A DNA stretch of 50,207 nt, from the IMG/VR virus record IMGVR_UViG_3300025646_000060, positions 1-50,207 of that record; one strand, written 5' to 3'. This DNA comes from a virus. Below, piece by piece: positions 46,677-50,207 of the stretch (position 1 is its first letter; each line of letters opens with the position of its first letter). The translations under genes and the position numbers were made by a program. Below the pieces are notes generated by a model. That model saw only the letters and a list, made by a program, of their open reading frames with translations, was not told the origin of the DNA and made no database searches.

Positions 46677-47069
46677 ATGAACAAACTAGTAACTTATTAC
46701 GAGGGCTACGACCCACAAGAATTCATCGACGAGCACATGAACTTAATCGTCGCTCTTCAAGGCTTCAAGCCACTGATTCGCATCGACAAGGTAAGCAGCA
46801 ATGTGTACCGATTCGATATTCGAGAGGTGACAGATTTTGCTGTCGAGGAACTGAACTACGACAGCGATTGGGTAGTGACTGAACTACCCCCAAGATGGGG
46901 TGTAGCGCAGTTCTTCAGAGGCGAAAAGATTGGCCTTGTGAAGAAAGGCCTTCACCATCATCAAGCCAAGGCCTTGTGCAACAAACTTGATGAACGCCAA
47001 TTCCAAGTCGCAGACCTAGTAGACAACACATTCGTATCAACATCTTTCGAACCCATTCAAATTTTCTAA
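46677..47069 (+). CDS. Hypothetical protein, 130 residues
   Basis: Starts MNKLVTYYEGYDPQEFIDEH. Mixed alpha/beta with FKPLIRIDKVSSNVYRFDIR and GEKIGLVKKGLHHHQAKALC. There is a His cluster (LHHHQA), but no recognised family. It starts six bases after the previous stop and is followed three bases later by the tiny membrane peptide gene. Confidence 0.55.
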   Translation: MNKLVTYYEGYDPQEFIDEHMNLIVALQGFKPLIRIDKVSSNVYRFDIREVTDFAVEELNYDSDWVVTELPPRWGVAQFFRGEKIGLVKKGLHHHQAKALCNKLDERQFQVADLVDNTFVSTSFEPIQIF

Positions 47070-47071
47070 CC

Positions 47072-47164
47072 ATGAATCAAGATTTAAAAGAAACCCTAGT
47101 TGGCTTTTTAGCCTTGTTACCCGCTCTTGCGGCATGTCTGTTCGCCTTAATCATCTTCGGATAA
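47072..47164 (+). CDS. Tiny membrane peptide, 30 residues
   Basis: ATG at 47072 gives MNQDLKETLVGFLALLPALA and CLFALIIFG, a single hydrophobic helix to the C-terminus. It fits between two genes with a TAATG overlap to the next. It could be a small inner-membrane peptide acting on the host or on lysis. Short length keeps confidence moderate. Confidence 0.5.
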   Translation: MNQDLKETLVGFLALLPALAACLFALIIFG

Positions 47165-47430
47165 TGGAAGGCGTAAGTTTCAGAAGGGACCACCGCTTGT
47201 TCTACAGAGACAGCAACCTTCACACGCAGTACATCAGCCCCGACCCCGAGTTGCAATACGACAACTACGACATGGGCTACTTGGTCGTGCCACGCTACCG
47301 CTTCGACGAATTCTGCAAGTGGCATGAGAAGCAAGGCAACGACCTTGGCGACTTGTTCTACAAGTTCCAGACCAAGTTCGGTGACCCCGACACCATCCAT
47401 GTCTACCCCGACCTAGATTTCCACGGGTAG
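47164..47430 (+). CDS. Hypothetical protein, 88 residues
   Basis: The start is ATG at 47164, overlapping the previous TAA (TAATG). MEGVSFRRDHRLFYRDSNLH opens a protein rich in Tyr and Asp (DPELQYDNYDMGYLVVPRYR, then WHEKQGNDLGDLFYKFQ). No known domain. It is followed by tRNA-like element E4 seven bases after the stop. Confidence 0.55.
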   Translation: MEGVSFRRDHRLFYRDSNLHTQYISPDPELQYDNYDMGYLVVPRYRFDEFCKWHEKQGNDLGDLFYKFQTKFGDPDTIHVYPDLDFHG

Positions 47431-47436
47431 CACCCA

Positions 47437-47485
47437 TCCCCACCACCTATAGAAGGCGAAGGCTCATGACCTAGGTGGGGAGCCA
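47437..47485 (+). ncRNA. tRNA-like element E4
   Basis: TCCCCAC (47437-47443) and GTGGGGA (47475-47481) pair perfectly over seven positions. The insert CACCTATAGAAGGC holds a CCT/AGG mini-hairpin. GAAGG, loop CTCATGA, CCTAG (47458-47474) is the T-arm-like hairpin (inner three pairs). G and CCA follow (47482-47485). The geometry is the same as E2 and E3 to the base. Confidence 0.65.
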
Positions 47486-47503
47486 AACATAAATCAAACT
47501 ATT

Positions 47504-47854
47504 ATGAAAAAAACAATCACAACCCCAGACAACTTCACATGGCACATAGTTGACGCATCTGAAGCGAAATCACTCCACCAGTCAAATCATGAGGTCTATC
47601 AAATCTATGACGACTTGAGCGAATCTTTGATTGACGAAGGCCATTCATTCGACAACAACAACACCTATGGCATCGAGCCATCAACAAAAAATCAAACTAT
47701 GCTAACAAAAATCGAATCCGCAATGATTCTGGCGACGCTAGATGTCTTGCAACTGAACAACGACCTAAGCAAGGCAGATGCCGCATGGGACTTAATCACC
47801 GAGTACTTTGACTCTTTGGACAGCGTACAAAATCGAGAGGAGGACGGAGAATGA
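47504..47854 (+). CDS. Hypothetical acidic protein, 116 residues
   Basis: Starts MKKTITTPDNFTWHIVDASE. The C-terminal half (MLTKIESAMILATLDVLQLN) is helical and has its own ATG at 47700 preceded by the same AAATCAAACT leader, so a shorter product could also be made. Acidic end (REEDGE). Overlaps the next gene by ATGA. No known domain. Confidence 0.55.
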   Translation: MKKTITTPDNFTWHIVDASEAKSLHQSNHEVYQIYDDLSESLIDEGHSFDNNNTYGIEPSTKNQTMLTKIESAMILATLDVLQLNNDLSKADAAWDLITEYFDSLDSVQNREEDGE

Positions 47855-48099
47855 AACTCAAGCCTGAAGTAATCGCCATGGAGGTCGAGGACCTCTCGAA
47901 GCGAGTCACATTCGAAGAACTAGTGACCATGTACCTAGACGCTAGGTTTGAGTTGGTCGAGGCGTACGCCATTGGCGAATGGCTAGACGCCCTAGTAACC
48001 GCCTATCGGAACGACGACGACGACTCTTGGACCGAAGAGCAAATCGCCAAGGACCGAATGAATGTAATCAAAAAAGAAATCAGGACCAAGTACCTATAA
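47851..48099 (+). CDS. Hypothetical acidic protein, 82 residues
   Basis: MKLKPEVIAMEVEDLSKRVT, then VTMYLDARFELVEAYAIGEW and a DDDDSWTEEQIAK segment. Helical and acidic. The ATG overlaps the previous TGA, so expression is coupled. No recognised family. Confidence 0.55.
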   Translation: MKLKPEVIAMEVEDLSKRVTFEELVTMYLDARFELVEAYAIGEWLDALVTAYRNDDDDSWTEEQIAKDRMNVIKKEIRTKYL

Positions 48100-48120
48100 C
48101 CAACCCTAAATCAAACTATT

Positions 48121-48486
48121 ATGAAAAAGACAATCTTCATCGTGAGCCTTGCGCTCAACCTATTCTCATTCACGAGAAGTACAGACAGCCAAATCGTCAA
48201 CACCTTGGAGGACCTAAGCGAGTGGCTAGAGCAAGACATAGAGGCCGCTCTCGACCATGGCGACAAGGCCTTGGCCGACAACTTGGCCCAGTACAAGTTT
48301 CACATCGACGACCTTGTTGCAGAGTGCTTCGATGATAGTGAGAGAGAGGTCCACCAACACGAGTACAACCACCATGTAACAACTGAGCAGACCCGTGTTG
48401 TTCGAGACAACCAAGGGAATGTCATCTCAGTATGGGTAGACGGGCACTTATACACAGCAAACCATGAACTAGAAAACGAAATATAA
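48121..48486 (+). CDS. Possibly exported hypothetical protein, 121 residues
   Basis: The N-terminus MKKTIFIVSLALNLFSFTRS looks like a signal peptide or short membrane anchor. The rest is acidic and His-rich (VHQHEYNHHVTTEQTRVVRD). The leader and first codons (TAAATCAAACTATT then ATG AAA AAG ACA ATC) are almost the same as at 47504, which points to copying of this start unit. Function unknown. Confidence 0.55.
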   Translation: MKKTIFIVSLALNLFSFTRSTDSQIVNTLEDLSEWLEQDIEAALDHGDKALADNLAQYKFHIDDLVAECFDDSEREVHQHEYNHHVTTEQTRVVRDNQGNVISVWVDGHLYTANHELENEI

Positions 48487-48488
48487 CC

Positions 48489-48812
48489 ATGAAATTTTAT
48501 TACAACGAAACAGACGACGCAGATGCTCTCGTCGTGAACCTTACCTTCCAAGATGTGGAGTTAATGATTCAAGAGCACAACGAGCACTTTGGCACCGACT
48601 ACAAGTCTATCCAAGAGTTCAACGATGGCGAGGAATACAGAGAGTTCGTCGCCATGAGCAAGGCAGAGGCCGTCCATGCATACCTAGAAGAAAACGGGTA
48701 CAACGCCACAATAATTGGCGACCTAGTATGGGTGACCATTTGGACCGAGGACCTAGAAGATTCCATGCAAGTCATGGTCGACCTAGAAGACCCTAAATGG
48801 AACGAGATATGA
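48489..48812 (+). CDS. Hypothetical acidic protein, 107 residues
   Basis: Starts MKFYYNETDDADALVVNLTF. Alpha/beta with DYKSIQEFNDGEEYREFVAM and WVTIWTEDLEDSMQVMVDLE. Strongly acidic. It starts two bases after the previous stop and overlaps the next gene by four (ATGA). No known domain. Confidence 0.55.
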   Translation: MKFYYNETDDADALVVNLTFQDVELMIQEHNEHFGTDYKSIQEFNDGEEYREFVAMSKAEAVHAYLEENGYNATIIGDLVWVTIWTEDLEDSMQVMVDLEDPKWNEI

Positions 48813-48973
48813 GAGAACTGAACAAGTGGGCCATCATCGGTTTCGATATGACCGGATGGCCCGAGTTCATCTCAACCGAGATGACCAAAGGAGATGCAGA
48901 TTTGCTGTGCGAACATTTAAACAGCGACCCTGAAGAGGGTTATGAGTACTACGAAATAATTAAACTACCATGA
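48809..48973 (+). CDS. Hypothetical small protein, 54 residues
   Basis: ATG at 48809 overlaps the previous TGA. The product MRELNKWAIIGFDMTGWPEF and STEMTKGDADLLCEHLNSDP looks like a small alpha/beta unit; its TGA overlaps the next ATG as well. The double coupling supports it as a real gene. Function unknown. Confidence 0.6.
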   Translation: MRELNKWAIIGFDMTGWPEFISTEMTKGDADLLCEHLNSDPEEGYEYYEIIKLP

Positions 48974-49242
48974 AAATCAAAGACATTCGAACAATCCAAC
49001 AAGACATGGGGTACGCCCCGATCCAACGACTCATCGACAACGGCACAGCGTGGCAAATGGAAGGCTCAACGGGCCGACTTGCCATGAGTATGCTCAAGTC
49101 AGGTGCATGTTTCCTACCAAAGAAAGCATTCTATGACGCCTACGGCAACAAGGTTCCAAGCCGAGACGAGCTCCAAGAGGGAACCACTGGCACCATCCAG
49201 AACTCAATCAACTACTACAACAACATCTATGAACGCATCTAA
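48970..49242 (+). CDS. Hypothetical protein, 90 residues
   Basis: MKIKDIRTIQQDMGYAPIQR, then WQMEGSTGRLAMSMLKSGAC and a Tyr/Asn-rich end. Two Gly/Ser-containing turns (EGSTGRL) are visible but no known motif. It overlaps genes on both sides (4 and 14 bases). Confidence 0.55.
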   Translation: MKIKDIRTIQQDMGYAPIQRLIDNGTAWQMEGSTGRLAMSMLKSGACFLPKKAFYDAYGNKVPSRDELQEGTTGTIQNSINYYNNIYERI

Positions 49243-49432
49243 ACTGATTCGCCAAATCCAAGAACTCGCCATCGAGCATGGCGTGAGCCTTGACGACCTA
49301 AGTGTAAACTTCCGCTACGACCTGAACTCTGATGTGCACAGCATCGGCCATGTATTCGAGGACCTTTACGACGAGGAGACCAACACCACGCTGACTAGCA
49401 TCAGCCTATTATCAACCGACGAAGAATTTTAA
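49229..49432 (+). CDS. Hypothetical acidic protein, 67 residues
   Basis: The start is ATG at 49229 (MNASKLIRQIQELAIEHGVS); the frame is open farther upstream but that part is antisense-like low complexity over the previous gene. Helix then beta (LDDLSVNFRYDLNSDVHSIG), acidic end. No known family. Confidence 0.55.
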   Translation: MNASKLIRQIQELAIEHGVSLDDLSVNFRYDLNSDVHSIGHVFEDLYDEETNTTLTSISLLSTDEEF

Positions 49433-49434
49433 CT

Positions 49435-49689
49435 ATGAACAAGAAACAATCAATCCAAATTATCAAGAGTGGACGCTTCTTCTCTTGCGAATTCACTAAG
49501 AAAGACGGCACAACCCGCCGTCTCCATGGACGCTCAGGCGTAGTAAAAGGCCTGAAAGAAAACGCAAAGCCACGGGCATACGACCCACAAGAACTCGGGT
49601 ACCTGTGCGTGTGGGACATGAGCAAAAAGAACTACCGACTCATCAACTTGCAAACATTAACCAAAGTAAACAACCTAATTGTAAAATGA
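49435..49689 (+). CDS. Small basic SH3-like protein, 84 residues
   Basis: Basic, unlike its neighbours: MNKKQSIQIIKSGRFFSCEF, KKDGTTRRLHGRSGVVKGLK, then LGYLCVWDMSKKNYRLINLQ. I recall a short phage family with this F-x-x-KDG-x-x-R-x-x-x-x-R-x-GV pattern and YR-x-INL ending, predicted as a small beta-barrel that could bind nucleic acid. The assignment is from memory and no function is known. It overlaps the next gene by ATGA. Confidence 0.6.
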   Translation: MNKKQSIQIIKSGRFFSCEFTKKDGTTRRLHGRSGVVKGLKENAKPRAYDPQELGYLCVWDMSKKNYRLINLQTLTKVNNLIVK

Positions 49690-50048
49690 GCAATCTACTA
49701 GCACTATCCCGCAACGCTGAGGCCAACAATACCGGCTTCAGTTACAACATCACCACCGGAGAGGAGGCACCGAGCCACGGCTACATGGCATCCATGGAGG
49801 GACACGAGATGGAGGTCCGCAATGGCCAAGACCTAGTCAACCAAGTCAAACTATACACCCTATTCAATGCAGACATATTATCTGACGGAGAGACCTACCT
49901 TGGGTGTTGGTTTGACCAAGAGACCGAGTCGTGGTACCTTGACATCAGTCTACATTTTGAGACCCTAGAAGAGGCCCTTGCCTATGGTCTGAGCAACAAC
50001 CAAAATGCTGTTTGGGATTTGGCACAAAATCGATCGATAGACCTCTAA
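49686..50048 (+). CDS. Hypothetical protein, 120 residues
   Basis: The start is ATG at 49686 (MSNLLALSRNAEANNTGFSY), coupled to the previous stop. Contains GYMASMEGHEMEVRNGQD and YLGCWFDQETESWYLDISLH, then FETLEEALAYGLSNNQNAVW near the end. I recall phage proteins with the pattern G-Y-x-x-S-x-x-G and a W-x-D-x-x-x-x-x-YLD core, of unknown function. It is the last gene before the right repeat array. Confidence 0.6.
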   Translation: MSNLLALSRNAEANNTGFSYNITTGEEAPSHGYMASMEGHEMEVRNGQDLVNQVKLYTLFNADILSDGETYLGCWFDQETESWYLDISLHFETLEEALAYGLSNNQNAVWDLAQNRSIDL

Positions 50049-50091
50049 TGTCACGCTATTGTCAGGCTACTAAAGTAATCTTGTGTTGGTC

Positions 50092-50194
50092 AGTGCTGTT
50101 TCGTCTAAAACAGCATCGTACAGCATTCAAAACAGCATCGTGTAATTAACTAACTTTCAATAACTTACTTACTAAAATGTAGAAATGCTGTTTT
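50092..50194. repeat. Right TGCTGTTTT repeat array
   Basis: Copies at 50094-50101 (+), 50107-50115 (-), a shorter one near 50120-50126 (-), 50129-50137 (-) and 50086+100 bases later at 50186-50194 (+). The 17-mer 50178-50194 is identical to 44031-44047, and 50129-50145 is the complement of 44165-44181. AT-rich DNA surrounds it. The window ends at 50207, so the array may be longer. The small-gene operon is therefore framed by related arrays. Confidence 0.6.
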
Positions 50195-50207
50195 ATTTCC
50201 CATTTCT

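Overview
The window is part of the genome of a tailed, podovirus-type bacteriophage infecting a Bacteroidota host. A large block of minus-strand genes encodes a complete virion and packaging set: terminase, portal, scaffold, major capsid protein, connector proteins, a giant nozzle/stabilization protein, internal proteins and fibers. These resemble the crAss-like (Crassvirales) lineage and its aquatic relatives such as Cellulophaga phages. The host assignment rests on some fifteen copies of the Bacteroidota -7 promoter element TAnnTTTG placed just upstream of genes, on A-rich leaders without Shine-Dalgarno sequences, and on a BACON domain in a virion protein. All family assignments come from reading the sequence and from memory; no database search was run.

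Layout. Positions 1-1731 (plus strand) hold the C-terminus of an adenosylcobalamin-dependent ribonucleotide reductase, a small unknown gene and a metallophosphoesterase, ending at a GC-rich terminator. Positions 1758-29598 (minus strand; read from the right) run terminase, portal, scaffold, major capsid protein, connectors, nozzle, internal proteins and a 3133-residue polyvalent virion protein. Positions 29577-35993 (minus) hold small virion, lysis and fiber-like genes, including a duplicated GroES-like protein, a probable unimolecular spanin, a holin candidate and several tiny Lys/Arg-rich proteins. At 36103-36612 a lone plus-strand winged-helix gene converges on a phage groES-groEL pair (36464-38271). 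Positions 38384-44457 (minus) contain two paralogous trimeric fibers, each followed by a small partner gene, then a GIY-YIG homing endonuclease, an amidase endolysin, a NUMOD-type DNA-binding protein and a 49-residue protein.

From about 44000 the strand switches. A 0.7 kb C-rich, CTAG-rich non-coding region with two dyads leads into a plus-strand operon (45180-50048) of 17 small, mostly acidic unknown proteins, probably early or host-takeover genes. Arrays of a TGCTGTTTT repeat lie on both sides of this cassette (44031-44228 and 50092-50194); the left array is next to an AT-rich stretch and may be a replication origin or operator cluster.

The most notable signal is RNA-level. The gaps of the small-gene operon carry a complete type I hammerhead ribozyme (45360-45409) and three or four compact tRNA-like elements. 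Each of the latter has a 7-bp acceptor stem, a 14-nt insert, a 5+7+5 T-arm-like hairpin and a final GCCA, with compensatory base changes between copies (45658-45706, 46351-46399, 47437-47485; a variant at 45114-45163). I infer that this phage cuts or punctuates its polycistronic early mRNA with ribozymes and tRNA mimics. A second notable feature is that nine minus-strand genes have TAnnTTTG exactly 4 nt before the start codon, which predicts leaderless mRNAs.
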